Part shown: one piece after another, positions 31,341 to 43,159 of the stretch
How positions within the stretch are numbered: the stretch's first letter is position 1
How the letters are laid out: every line of letters begins with the position of its first letter
Source of the DNA: Arctopsyche grandis
Lineage: Eukaryota > Arthropoda > Insecta > Trichoptera > Hydropsychidae
NCBI RefSeq assembly: GCF_051622035.1
Contig: NC_135356.1
Span: forward strand, 13,750,079-13,814,078
Length of the DNA stretch: 64,000 nt
Direction: 5' to 3'
Made by a program: the position numbers and the translations under genes
Notes under the pieces: generated by a model
Seen by the model: the letters and a program-made list of their open reading frames with translations, nothing else
The model's database searches: none
Told to the model about the DNA's origin: nothing

Positions 31341-31989
31341 AATTCTTCGAGGCACGACGTAGAGTATATTTAGGGAAACATTTCTATAAATTACTGGTTG
31401 GTTTAGTGAGCAATCCTCAAATTCTACAGAATTGAGTTTCGATGTTCCGAGCCAACTCAGGTATGTACATTAGATGTAGCAGTTTCTTCTCTTCTCCTGG
31501 GGCATGTACCAATTTTATGGCCGCCTGTTGTAAGGGGGCATCAAGCTCCTCAACCAGATTGCTGTAAACTTGGATTTGTCTAATCTAAAATATGTGTTGC
31601 GTAGGGGTGGGTTCAGGATCCAAATGAAAGGCCAAAGTCACTTTACAGCATTTATTCAAGGATTAAAGAAGTCCACACGGATTGACCGCTCACTCCAGAA
31701 TAATATGATCTACAGTGTGTACCTCCTTATAATATAAAGGACAAGTTGCACATCACAGCTTCCTCGATCCATTAATGTGTCTATTGTCTAGGCACGTAAA
31801 GGTCAAGTCTATTGCTTACGCACGCACTCGCCCAGGTCTATGAGAACTCCGGCGTATCCTTTGTTTCGGCACTTACTGAGTTCCGTTAGCCTAATCTGGG
31901 GTCTAATTGTTCGTCCACGAATACAATTAGACATTGGATACTCTCTCTCATGTTCCCACATTTCAATATTCATATCTGTTTGAGGGATT
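31340..31989. other. GC-moderate stretch before a LINE-like tail
   Basis: Composition is more balanced than the neighbours, and it leads directly into the family K tail at 31990. It may therefore be a decayed body of that element, but translation gives no reverse-transcriptase motif that I can recognise. Confidence 0.25.
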
Positions 31990-32255
31990 GTTTAGTTTGA
32001 GATCGTAAATATATTCTTACATTTAATTTTGTTTTACAAATTTTGTCTCTTATTTTTGTTCTTTACCATACACTATTTTTATGCGTTATTTTTGTTAATA
32101 TTTAATAACATATTGATATTTTATTTTCATTTTTATATCTTTGTTTTTTCACGTATACATATGTATGTATAAATATGCTTACCTAAAGTGACGCCCTGGA
32201 ATATATATTTTATGCCACCATGGCTTATCTGTAGTAAATAAATAAAATACATATA
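31990..32255 (+). mobile_element. LINE-like 3' tail, family K copy 3
   Basis: T-rich tract (TATTGATATTTTATTTTC, TTTTTATATCTTTG), then a decayed hairpin around 32188-32225 (AAGTGACGCCCTGG..TATGCCACCATGGC) and an AGTAAATAAATAAAA tail. It is the most diverged of the three copies. Confidence 0.45.
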
Positions 32256-33228
32256 TTTTTATGAGTCTGAGATTAATCATAAGACAATAATGAAGTGGGT
32301 ATTTATAATCTTGTAAACTTCGACAAAATCCCCTCTCATTCTTCTCAATGTTGATAGATTAATTATTTTCAATATTATGTCGTATGATAGTTTCTCATTT
32401 CATTATACATATAAATATTTCCATAGTGGAATCAAATCGGAAATGATATTAATGGGTAGATTGAATCGTATATGGCACCGTCTTAATAAAAATGGCGATT
32501 TTTTTATCTGTACTTTATAATCAACCAGAACTGCTCTTCGATCATCGGTAATGGTCAGTTTTACTCACCGTTTTTTTTTCGTGACCATATTTTCGTACGA
32601 GTTTAGCATCGGATTCGGTAGTGGGCAGTGGACTTTCACCGCAGTCATACGTCATTATATAAGGCTTCGGTTTTTACATTTTACATTTAACTACACGTTC
32701 ATATGTATGTAGGTATATATGTATGCATATGTATACGAGCGAAAAGAGAGCAGAATTCTTCTTTCCGTAATTGCAACGGTCGTCGAAGTTCAAAATCGTC
32801 GTGTCAGTGTTCGTAATTTGATATGTCGAGTTTGAATTTAAAATGCGTAAATAAATGACGCGGTCAGATTTGATGTTGACCAATTTGATTGAGAAAAAAA
32901 AGCGAACAGTTTAACAAATTACGTAATTACACGGTAACTGTCGCTGGTTGTGAGTTACTGTTGCCAGTGAATGGCATGTCCAGTGGACATCAACGTACGC
33001 TTTTATCGCAAACCACTATCACTTCTTCAATTTATAATGCACCGTGAGACTTCATCTAATTATACTAACAGTGTACTTATTTAGCTAGTAGTTGACTTTT
33101 GATTTAAAAATAATCTAAATGAATCGTCGTATTTGTAAAAAAATTATAAAATAATTAACAACTCAGACCATCTGACCAATGATTATATTAAGTTGTGAAT
33201 GAAAGCAATATATGTATGTATGTATGTA
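32256..33228. other. AT-rich stretch without a gene
   Basis: No gene or repeat recognised. Confidence 0.35.
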
Positions 33229-33290
33229 AACTAGTGTTGTGCCCGTTGATATTATAATGGGTGGTTTTGGTAAGGAATTGATACATGAAC
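33229..33290 (+). repeat. Repeat family J end
   Basis: CTAGTGTTGTGCCCGTTGAT followed by ATGGGTGGTTTTGGTAAGGA matches the inverse of 58485-58545, and the first part matches 6383-6410. It looks like the conserved end of a non-autonomous element; the right border is not visible. Confidence 0.5.
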
Positions 33291-33584
33291 CACACCCGAG
33301 GTTATTGTCGCTAGTAGTTTCAGCATGTTCAACCTTTGCAGTAAATTCGCATCGCTTTCTTATTCCACTACCTTTTCAATCAACGCATACACGCTCACCC
33401 AGCCGTCCTCGTATAAATGAGCATGCGTATGTATATATGTGCCTTCGTGTATGTGTGTTCTTGTCAGTGCTCACGGCGCGACTTCCAACATTTTTATGAA
33501 CTGATAATTGTAATATTTATTTTGTGAATTTCCATTTTCATTCATGCAAAAATTATGCATATTGGTATATTCAAACATATCGAT

Positions 33585-33685
33585 GGCTTGGTGCATATAT
33601 ATTGTATGTCCGTTTTTGAATTTGTATCATATTTTAAGTTTTTAGATGCTGGAATAATTCAGGTTATTCTTTTCAAGGTAATTTA
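33585..33685 (+). mobile_element. Half copy of MITE family I
   Basis: ATCGATGGCTTGGTGCATAT, TTTTTGAATTTGTATC and AGATGCTGGAATAATTCAGG match the left half of 1515-1688. The right half is absent. Confidence 0.55.
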
Positions 33686-34135
33686 TGTGGTATACATATA
33701 CATATGGATATATACTCACAGGTCTCTTTTTAAGCGGTTTATATTCAATGAAAATTCACAAAAAGAAATAAAAGATTATTTTTGGATGTCTTTAATATAA
33801 CGTTGCACCGTTATTTTAATTGTTTTCATGTATTTCTCGCATTTTGTCGTAAGGTGACGTTGTCATGTATTCGTGTGCGTGTTGAGGAAGGTGAAAGGTA
33901 AGCCAAACCGGCCTTGTTTTGTGCAAACTTGGGCCATGGCTGGTACAATGCGGAGCACACTTGAGGTACTTGAGTGATATCCTCCCTTCTTTCCAAACTT
34001 TAATGACCAGCATATTTAAACGCATCCATACATTTTCTTTAATATTATGGAATGCGTCCATTATTTTTCTGCATGTCTTTTTTATGTGGTTTCACGTGGA
34101 ATGCATCTATCGCATAAAAAAGATACCTGAGTGTA

Positions 34136-34768
34136 TAAGTTAAAGTTGAAGTGTATCTTCTAGTTGTAAAATATTTTGACTAGTTGGAATATATTCCATC
34201 TAACCTGGTTCTAACTACTGTTATAGTTAAAGTGTATTTTCAGTTGTAACATACATATTTTGACTAGTTGGAATATATTAAGTCTAACCCACGTAAGTTG
34301 ATCCATATGTATATGAATTACATTACAACTAGTCAAAATATATTACAACTGAAAATACAGTTCAACTATAAGTTGGTACCAGGTTAAATGGAGAGGTTAG
34401 GTTTCGGTGAAAGTCGACTAGTAAATTGTACGACAGTCGACTAGTAAATTGAGTTGAAAAGTCAAATTTATAGTTTTTAAATTTAGAATTTAAATTTTTT
34501 GAACACATTCTTAGAGTTATCTTAATACGGTGCTCATTACCTTTATTCGTAATACCAACCAAATGCTAACGCGTTATTGAAATCTAAAGCATTCGTAAAA
34601 ACACCTGAACTGTCAAAACTCAACTATTATATTACAACTGGCGCACATTGTTAAAAGTGTATTTGAGCTTGTAAATATATAATTTACTAGTTGAATTTGA
34701 ATGACCTAAAACGCCAGTTGGGATAAATTACAACTGAAAATATACTTTGACTATGACATACATACATA
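34136..34768. mobile_element. Palindromic element family F, long copy
   Basis: Ends are inverted: GTTATAGTTAAAGTGTATTT (34219) and the inverse of AAATATACTTTGACTATGAC at the right end. An extra copy of the end lies at 34140, and another inverted copy is internal at about 34325-34375. The right half from 34375 matches 57438-57775 in inverse. It is a MITE-like element with several nested copies of its own terminus; superfamily unknown. Confidence 0.6.
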
Positions 34769-37700
34769 TGTATGTATGTATGTAGATCCCAAATACATAT
34801 ATAATATACACGTTGGCGTACATGGTGCTAGTCGTTAAGAAACAGTTTCAGCAAATACTTTTTTTTAATTTATCAAATCATTTATTAACCAAAGAGACAA
34901 CTTCGATAATTTGAAAATGAATACTTTTTTTTTCACATATCGTATCACGATAAAGACTTTCGAAAAACATTTACAATGCCCTACTATGACATTTTAGTTT
35001 GGTTTTTTTAACGACAAAATATCAAACACATCAATTTGCATGTCCAAATCGTGATCGGTCGGACTTTTTTTCCCTTGTCCACATTGGCAAATGTATATAC
35101 ATATATATATACATTCATTTATTCGAAATGACAAAAAAAAACACAGCTATGAAATTGGAGTTGGAATCATAGTAGTGAATTTCGGATATTTGATGTAATA
35201 AAAGATTTTTTACTATTAAAATGAATTATGACAATCAGTAATTGTCATATGTAAAACTTAATTTTAGCCAATGATTGCAAAAAAACCTGCAAAAACTATC
35301 AAACTCTGATCCATTTATGTGGCAAGATTACGTAAATTCATTAATTACGAATCTTTCGCTGATTTAGTATCTCTAATTCTGCGTGTTGCAGATTAAGAAT
35401 CGCTGCTTCCAAATATAAAAAAAGTAGTTATTGTGAACGGCTATGACTAATAAAATACTTTATGTAATGTTGTTATAATGAATATATGAGAGCAAATTGC
35501 ATAAGATGTTACTCTTGCGTGGATTAGATACGATCAAGTTCTTACGCTAATTTTGATGTTGATTTATTGTTATCATTTATGACTTTTATAGTTCGAAGAT
35601 AGCGATTTAAACTGATTGAATACATCTGAAGATATGCATTATATATGTATCAAACTATTCCTTTTTTTTTAGTAAAAATACTAATGGTTCATTATATCAA
35701 AGAAATATATTTCTATATAATAGTTGGACGTTTCATTTAAATGGTTTTTTATATACATATATATGTTTTTTATATACATACATATACATAACTCTATTAA
35801 TAATGCATTCATCTGCTAAGAAAATTTAACTATCATGAAACTCACAGCTGTTTTTATTAAATCATTACAACATACTTTATTAAGTAACTCAATTTTATTA
35901 AAGCGATTTTTTCATACATATATTATAATCGATATTAAAAAATCAACATACAATGTTTCACATTATTTTGACATACATATTATATAGATTGAGAGCTAGA
36001 ACCAGTTTTTGTAAAATTTTTTTAAATGACAGTAGGTACTGTAAAATTATATGGGACAAGCAATTTGAAAAGTCTTGAAATTTATTCGATTGTTGAAATA
36101 TAAATTTCTTTTAAAAATACTATTAAATGTGATTGAATAAAGTCAATTCAATTGATTAATTGAAATCGCATGAAAAAACAATATGGAAAATTAAATTAAT
36201 GTGTACTCAGCGGTCCTCGTTTTGCAAACAGAAAAAAAACTTAAAATAATAAATATCACGTTTTTTTTAATTAATTAATCTAATCATTTAACAGTAAAAA
36301 AAACCGGTCCATAATGAGTTGAACTCATTATGGATCGCCTGAATTTTCCCGAAACTGTGAGTCCGCATATTTTCCGCAAAATAATGTTAACAGTAATAGG
36401 TTTTTTTAAATTAAACGTAACTCATAATCCTTTCTATAAATTATACATATTAAAAATTGGAATACAGCTTCTTTATAGTTGTTTTCGACAGTATGAATTA
36501 TCAGATCAGTATTTCTCAAACTGTGGCGATTGCTGTATTCAATTTTGTATAAAATTTAAATACATTTCGATATATTTTCACGCAATAAACGATATCTATC
36601 TTATACATAGATCATTGTGTTATTCATTTAAATGAAAGATTCAATTAGAGAAATTTGTATATTACGCGAGAAAAAAACAGTCAATTTCAATATCTGGGCA
36701 TTTGAAATATTTACTGAATATTAGTATTTTGGAATATTAAAAGTCAAACCTTAAACCATCAAAATTTTTTTTTATTTTGATTATTTATTGATGTTTTAGA
36801 TACAGACGATGGTATGACATACATACATATATTAAATGAAGTTTGGGACTAAATTTTTTTTTAAAGAAGTTTGGAGAATTTAAAAACACACGCTGTGTTG
36901 ATGGCATATAAATGAAGTATTATTAAAAACATAGCGTATCTGTTTACGGCCCATAGTTAGCTAAAACTCAAATGTGTGAAATTAAAATATGTATATATCA
37001 CAGCAGTTTATTTGAAAACCACTAACCGTAGACACATTCATCGAAAAGCAATCGCTTGCTTACTCCACAAAAAACACACTAAACGATAAAAAGCAAAAAA
37101 AGAACAGACACAGAACAATATGTAATTAGATTGTTTACTATCGGTTGCGTAAAAGTGAAAGATATTCCAATGAAATTGTGTAATGTAATAATAAAAACAA
37201 CAACTAATAACATTGATCTTGATCAGTTATGTACGTCTGCCATATGTTGAACTTTCTTGCTTCGAACTCTCACGCCTTGGTAAGTCTAAGTACTTATGTA
37301 CATATATTATACGTATGGGCATTCAGAGCAAAAATTACACAATAATGTGTACGTGTGTGCGTTTTAATATTCTGTTATTGTAACGAAGTGCGAGATTAAC
37401 TCGATTTGCCCAACAATGAAGGAGCATATGTACATATATCCACGTTAGAGAGCGTACAGGTAGTGTGGCGATTGCAAATTAAACTCGTAAACTGTAGCGT
37501 TCGTTTCATATATGCGATTATAATTTTTAATTGGTAATTCAGCACAATTGATGAATAACATATCATATCTGTGTAGGTCAAATGACTTTAAAGCAGGTAT
37601 TGAAAATGTTATGCCATATGTACATTACATATACATATGTGAGTTGAAAACAATTGGACATTTTAATTGAAAAGTGAACAGTAGTTTGATGAATAGAATG

Positions 37701-37913
37701 GTATTATGACATTTAGACATTTCTTGAAAATAATGTCACTCACATTGTATGCAAAGAAAAAATCCAAAGAATATATATAATATATACAAAATTGCCTTCC
37801 GAATTTAGTTCACGCTCATACGATATGAGATCGTAAAGAATATACATATGTATTTCTATACAATGGAGACGAGGAGAATGGGAGGCGGTTTAATTATGTT
37901 CATCAGTAAGTAA
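34769..37913. other. AT-rich stretch without a gene
   Basis: Long single-copy AT-rich sequence. A 13-bp perfect palindrome with 1-base centre lies at 36308-36334 (TCCATAATGAGTT and inverse). The 101-codon ORF at 36330-36635 has no recognisable motif. Confidence 0.4.
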
Positions 37914-38213
37914 GGGTGCAATCACACAGGGAAGGACGGCACGTCGTGTGCTTGGCTCCCTGCTGTGGGGGTTCTCCTACATTTCTTCAAATATGGGATA
38001 CACCGTTATCGACCATTGTCAAGCAAGGATAAATACAAGGATTAAATTTGACCGAAAACACTCACGGGGGGGGGGGTGATTTTCAAAATCACAAGGGGTG
38101 ATTTTGGGATGGTGCGTGCCTTGAATGTGTGCTAGGCATGCCACGTTTTTATCGCATGATTAAAATTATCGAAAAAAACCATGTGCCACGTTCCTTCCTT
38201 TGTGATTTAACCC
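37914..38213. mobile_element. PIF/Harbinger-like MITE, complete
   Basis: 300 bp. Left end GGGTGCAATCACACAGGGAA; inverse of right end GGGTTAAATCACAAAGGAAG. TAA flanks both sides (37911-37913, 38214-38216). It shares CAAATATGGGATACACCGTT with the copies at 26869 and 14772, and contains a G run at 38065-38076. No transposase. Confidence 0.75.
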
Positions 38214-38513
38214 TAAGTGGTTTTCAATTGAAAAAAAAAGTACTACATAATCAAGATACATAAGTACATATGGAAAAAATGGGATATAAAATCTAGTATG
38301 ATAAAAGGTTTGTAAAATATTGCAGTATAAATATATAAAATCAAGCCAGAAAGATTTGGCTGTAACACGTACGTACGTACATATGTATGTACATATATCA
38401 GATTTGTAATATAAAAATTTTAAAATTCATTATATAAGCCTATGAGAAGTAAAAATTTATATAAAAGAGATAATGAGAGCCTATAACGCAAATTTTATAA
38501 GATACTAGCTGAA

Positions 38514-38820
38514 CCCGGCATGTGTTGCAATGCCAATTCACGTTCCCATTCCCGTTACTGTTCCCGTTCCCGTTCCTGTCCCCGTTCCCGTTTTCATTCC
38601 CATTTGTCGGAAAAACGCAGGCAGCGAACTTTAAATTTTAAAATTATTGCGTTGCAATGACATTCATTCCCGTTTTTCCCGATTTTTTTCCACAGTAATC
38701 TTCCCGGACACGCATACAACAAATCCTGAAAGTTCCATCGTAATCGGTTCAGTGGTTTAGGATCCTATACGAGACACACAGACAGATATTCATTTTTATA
38801 TACATATATATATATGTAGA
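38514..38820 (+). repeat. Repeat family H, copy 1
   Basis: Starts ACTAGCTGAACCCGGC, contains a run of CCCGTT/CCCATT hexamers (38541-38607) and GTCGGAAAAACGCAGGC, then ATCGTAATCGGTTCAGTGGT and GAGACACACAGACAGA, ending in TTTTTATATACATATATAT. The inverse copy is at 40862-41214. Elements that begin CTAGCTGAACCCGG and end with AGACACACAGACAGA are common in insect genomes; I do not assign a class. Confidence 0.6.
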
Positions 38821-40023
38821 TATAGATAGAATGAAAAAGATAAAGTTATAGGCGTTTAAACAATTAAAATCTGACAAAACGAGTAGGTGGCGGAAAGTTA
38901 AATATATAGGGTTACTAGTTATCAAACGTCGACGTCTTCAAAATTTTCGCAATCTTAGACGTGTTTATTAGGATTATTTTTCACCATCGAACTATCAGAA
39001 TCGATTGAAATTTATATCGGTGACCAAACCGCGCTAAATGACAAAGTTTCAAACCGATTGGAAGAATGTAGGAATATGGCCTGAACGATTAGCGAAGAGA
39101 AACATAGAATAGCCTTGTAAAAAGCGGGAGATCTACATACATATAAGGTGACATACTAAGTATTAATATTCGAATATCACCAATATTCAGTAGATTAGAG
39201 TATTTCAAAGTAAACATGTAATTAGTTCTGCTCCGTTCCGCGTAATAGGTCTAAATTTAATCTGAAAACAGCTCTTAGCCCAATGTCACTTACATCCATT
39301 TTCCACACACTTCTTAAATGGTGCAGATGAAACGTTTCATTTGCCCTTATGACTTTGTGGTTTGGCTTGCGGTTTGCTGTTAGTCGCCGACCGTAGAAAC
39401 TCATTACAAAGTTTCAACACTACGTTTAGCTATAAAAACCGCATTATTTTCTACACGTATGTAATATGATCACTACATATAAATCGAAATTCAAAATATC
39501 AACATACAAAATTGAAAAATCAGTATTCACATAAAAATGATTAAATAATTAATTTTAATAGCATGACGAAGAAAAATACCTCATTCATATCTGTTGATCA
39601 TAACGATTCAAATCATTTGATCATTCGAATACCCTTTATAAATATTTAAATACGGTATATATTTATTTCTTAAAAAAAGAATACTATAGTATTACAATAT
39701 TTTTTCAAAGCAATGACACTAAAAAAGTTTCTACATATTTATTTACCCATTATATTTTAACCCCGACCATATGTGCCACTATAAGTTGCCCAAGGCGACA
39801 CCTGTGATCGAACTTTTATACGTAAATAACACCATTACACAACATTAGTTGAAAACACTGTGTGACAACCCTTGCCAGTCAACTCTTCCATTGCGGAAGC
39901 CGCTATAGCAGCTTCTCAATTCGTTAAGCAAAATTTTAAAAGTTAATTGCAATATTTTTGCTGCTTCATTCAATTCAATTCAACCAGGAAGGTCGACTGT
40001 CCCGACAAAAGATATAAAAATAC

Positions 40024-40028
<5 letters not shown>
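38821..40028. other. AT-rich stretch without a gene
   Basis: No gene recognised. The segment 39220-39420 is less AT-rich. Confidence 0.35.

Positions 40029-40082
<54 letters not shown>
40029..40082. repeat. (TA)n microsatellite
   Basis: About 50 bp of TA. Confidence 0.95.
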
Positions 40083-40084
<2 letters not shown>

Positions 40085-40319
40085 TTATTTTTTTTAGCCA
40101 CTTTACGTATACATTTTGTTTTGCTTGTTTTATATCCGCAAAATCACACAATGTTACAATTTTACAGTTCATATCAAAACAGTTTATTAACACGATTGAT
40201 TATTGTTAATTAAAAAATCATGATTTTTGGGAGAAATTTCCGAGGCGGTAAAAACCCTAGCTAATGCCAATTTGGCTCTTGTATTGCAATCGTTTTCGGT
40301 ACTGTTGTAATTCATATCC

Positions 40320-40780
40320 GATCTCTATTTCCATCATCATCATCATCATTCACAGCCATCAGCCACCCACTGCTAGATGACGGGCTCTCCAACACTCTAC
40401 CATTCGTCTCTATTTTGAGTAACTCTCATCCATCTCATCCCACACATTTTTCTGATTTCATCCACCCGTATCCCAGTAGTCTTCCTTGTACCGTTTAAAT
40501 TCTCTCGGGTACCATTCGAGCACCTATTTCGTCCAACAATCGTCCCTTCTTCTAGCTATGTGACACGCATATTACCATTTCAATCTCTTCACTCTCCCCA
40601 CTATACCCACTACCCTTGTCATACTTCTAACCCACGTATTAAGTTTTCTATCGTTCCGTACTTCTTTGAATGCACTGAACTTTATGCAGAATTATAGCGT
40701 CCAATGCCCAAGTTTTGCATATAAACGTCATTACTGGCAAGACACATTGATTGAAGATCTTTTTCTTCAGGCTCTACTTA
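40320..40780 (-). mobile_element. 5'-truncated RTE copy
   Basis: Minus-strand DNA matches the last 460 bp of the RTE at 2162-5860, from GCCTGAAGAAAAAGATCTTC (compare 5396) to the end with TGGCTGATGGCTGTGAATGA and an (ATG)n run. Indels and substitutions break the frame. It shows the family ends in ATG repeats without TA. Confidence 0.85.
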
Positions 40781-40861
40781 CAAACATATGTACATATGTA
40801 CATATATATATATAACGACCGATTATTAGAAAATTACAATAAAATCAAACTAATTTATTCA

Positions 40862-41214
40862 TATCTATATATAGGTATAAAAAAATCAATGTTTGTCTGT
40901 CTGTCACGTATGCGTTCCTATACCATTTCAACCGATTGCGATGATTCTTAGATGAGTTACATATTGTGTGTATGCCCGCGATGGTTTATGTAAAACAAAT
41001 TGCCCAAAAACAGGAACGGGAACGGGAAAACCGGAATGAGTGGCATTGCAACCCAATGTGTTCGCCTCGCCACCTGTGTTGTTAGGGTAAAACAAACAAA
41101 CAATTGAATAATTTCAAATGTGCTCGCCGCCTGCGTTTTTCCGACAAATAGGAACGGGAACGGGAATTTCATGCGTTATTGTGGCATTGAAACGCATAAC
41201 GGGTTCAGCTAGTT
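40862..41214 (-). repeat. Repeat family H, copy 2
   Basis: Inverse of 38514-38820: minus strand starts ACTAGCTGAACCCGTTATGC, has CCCGTTCCCGTTCC twice and GTCGGAAAAACGCAGGCGGC, and ends GACAGACAGACAAACATTGA before a TATATA run. Here the interior is longer. Confidence 0.6.
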
Positions 41215-41753
41215 TTATTTAAAATATATATTCGATAGAAAATATGTTTGCTATCGTTACTTGTTGAGCTGAAAAAATCGCAATCCAGCTATAGAACAGA
41301 AAAAAGTATTCCAACCGATATCAAAATCGAGTTTGAACCGCGCAAAAACGTAACTCGACACGCCTCTAAAGTACAAAGAGCCAAACACAACACTGCATGT
41401 AATGTTTCGAGCAATAAATCGTAAATATTTCGAAAAGAAAAGCACGAGAGAGTGAGGCTCTAACGCCTTAACTGCGGCACTCTAAAAAACTTCGGCTCTG
41501 TATTCTCGGATTATCGTCGGTTAGAAGGCCGCGAATTTGCACGCGCGAGCATGAAAATGTTTTTCCTTTGTTTTTTACAGCCTCCCGCAGCCCCTTCCAT
41601 CCGTTTTTCTTGTTCCATTTTCTTAGTTATCTGATGAGGGATGAAGGAAAAGTTTCCGTCGTCGAGGCCGCTTTACGCTTGTATAATTCGGCGGTATCTC
41701 TGGACATAAATACATCGGTGTCGCATTATAATAGAAAAAAGTCTTATTTGAGA
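41215..41753. other. Single-copy stretch, GC-richer
   Basis: 41440-41720 is GC-richer with CpG. A 63-codon ORF (41568-41759) follows a TTTTTTACAG acceptor-like site, but no homology is recognised. Confidence 0.3.
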
Positions 41754-41904
41754 GACTAGAGCAGGGATTCTTAACCTTTATTTTGTTCTACTGACCCTTT
41801 TACTATTACGGTGCAAGCCGCGGACCCTTTCTCATAATAATCATATTTAAATGTATAAAGTTTTATCTGTTTATCTCTTCGCTTTTTTTTCTTAGTATGT
41901 TGAC

Positions 41905-42690
41905 CATTATGCTTGCAAAAGCCAAAATCGGCTTACATATGTACATATATACATTACAAAGTGCGACGATACGTCGCAACATTGCTTATTTTATTTTACA
42001 TAGATATATACAAGGAAGGCTTGGCAGGAAGACCCCAATGCGCCTTCCTGGACAATTAATTACAAACAATGCAGCATTTTATTATTACATAAATCACGGC
42101 ATTTCCAGAAGCTGGAAAACACGAAATAACAATTAATTAATTAATTAATTACAGAATTAGTCCATTGAGACATCTATGGACTTAGATTTTGTGCATATTT
42201 TTTACAAATTATATACACAATAAATACAGGAGATTTGTGACAACTATGAACCGTTTCAACTATGATCACATAAAATTGGCAAACTCTGATAATAAACGAT
42301 CGATTTGGAGTCATAAATACCCCCAAATCTAACCAGCAGTATTGTGGATCGAACCCACTGATCACTTGGTGCTAAACATACACGCTACCATTAAGCCATA
42401 CTGTCTTATGTCGTATCAATATTGTCACAATATGAAGTTTTGTTATTACGCGTGTACTCGCCAATATGACGTCACGTCGTGCGTGAATATTTCCACAGTG
42501 GCCAAAGAAATGCGGTTTTGCTTGATACTTTTAGGGGACATATACTGCTGTATATAATGAATAGATTTTGTCGGCCACTGCTGTTTCGTCTATACCACGT
42601 ACATATTACGGAACATATGAATGTGTCCATAAATAATGTACTAAATAATATTTTTCGTACCGTCATAGACACCTTTATTATATATACCTG
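41905..42690 (+). repeat. Repeat family C, copy 3, split by a SINE
   Basis: GCAAAAGCCAAAATCGGCTT and CGACGATACGTCGCAA lie left of the SINE (to about 41993). ATATTGTCACAATATGA, GCGTGTACTCGCCAATATGA, GCGGTTTTGCTTGATACTTT and CCACGTACATATTACGGAAC lie right of it (from about 42414). The order equals that of 9456-9914, which has no SINE at this point. Confidence 0.7.
41994..42413 (-). mobile_element. SINE type B, nested copy
   Basis: Minus strand: head CAGTATGGCTTAATGGTAGC and box B GGGTTCGATCCAC, shared core (GACTCCAAATCGATCGTTTA, AGAGTTTGCCAATTT, GTTGAAACGGTTC), body with AATTAATTAATTAATT and ATAATAAAATGCTGC, then the 3' hairpin CCAGGAAGGCGC..GCCTTCCTTG and an AAATAAAAT tail. It is very close to 57995-58415. 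Confidence 0.85.
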
Positions 42691-43142
42691 ATAACACCAT
42701 CTTCTATGAGGTCTAAGTAATAAAGAAAATCTCTTTCAGGAATTTCTTTAAGGAAATTTTTGCAGCGCAATTGGCCCAAGAGCATAAAAAAAAATTTAAA
42801 GCTTTTTTTTTAAATTGAAATTAGGTCTTTTATAAAAAGTGCTACTTATATTGATGTTATAACAATCAAATATCAACGCAAACATATTAAAATTATAATT
42901 TTGTAATGTTTTTTGAATAAAACATTATTACAAATTTCAAGATATCACAGTTTTGACTTTTATAAATAAATGAAATAAAAAAAATAATCTGCAGTACATA
43001 CATATGTACTTCTTTGCAAGCCATTTTTGGGTGAGAAAGAGATGTGGATCACTGCTTTAGGGGACTCCTTGAAATATTCCCATTTTAGGGGTCATGAACC
43101 ACTGGTTAAGAGACTCTAGACTAGAGAGATATGGAGGAGGGC

Positions 43143-43159
43143 GGGGGGGGGGGGGGGGG
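43143..43159 (+). repeat. G17 homopolymer
   Basis: Seventeen consecutive G just right of the hAT target duplication. Such a run can form quadruplex DNA and its length is uncertain in any assembly. Confidence 0.85.

Larger units (their letters stand above)
41762..43118. mobile_element. hAT-like non-autonomous element with 8-bp TSD
   Basis: Left end CAGGGATTCTTAACC; inverse of right end TAGAGTCTCTTAACC. A subterminal CTACTGACCC matches the inverse-right TTCATGACCCC. GACTAGAG flanks both sides exactly (41754-41761 and 43119-43126), an 8-bp duplication as made by hAT transposases. Size is 1,357 bp. No transposase remains. It contains repeat C copy 3, which is itself split by a SINE. Confidence 0.75.
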
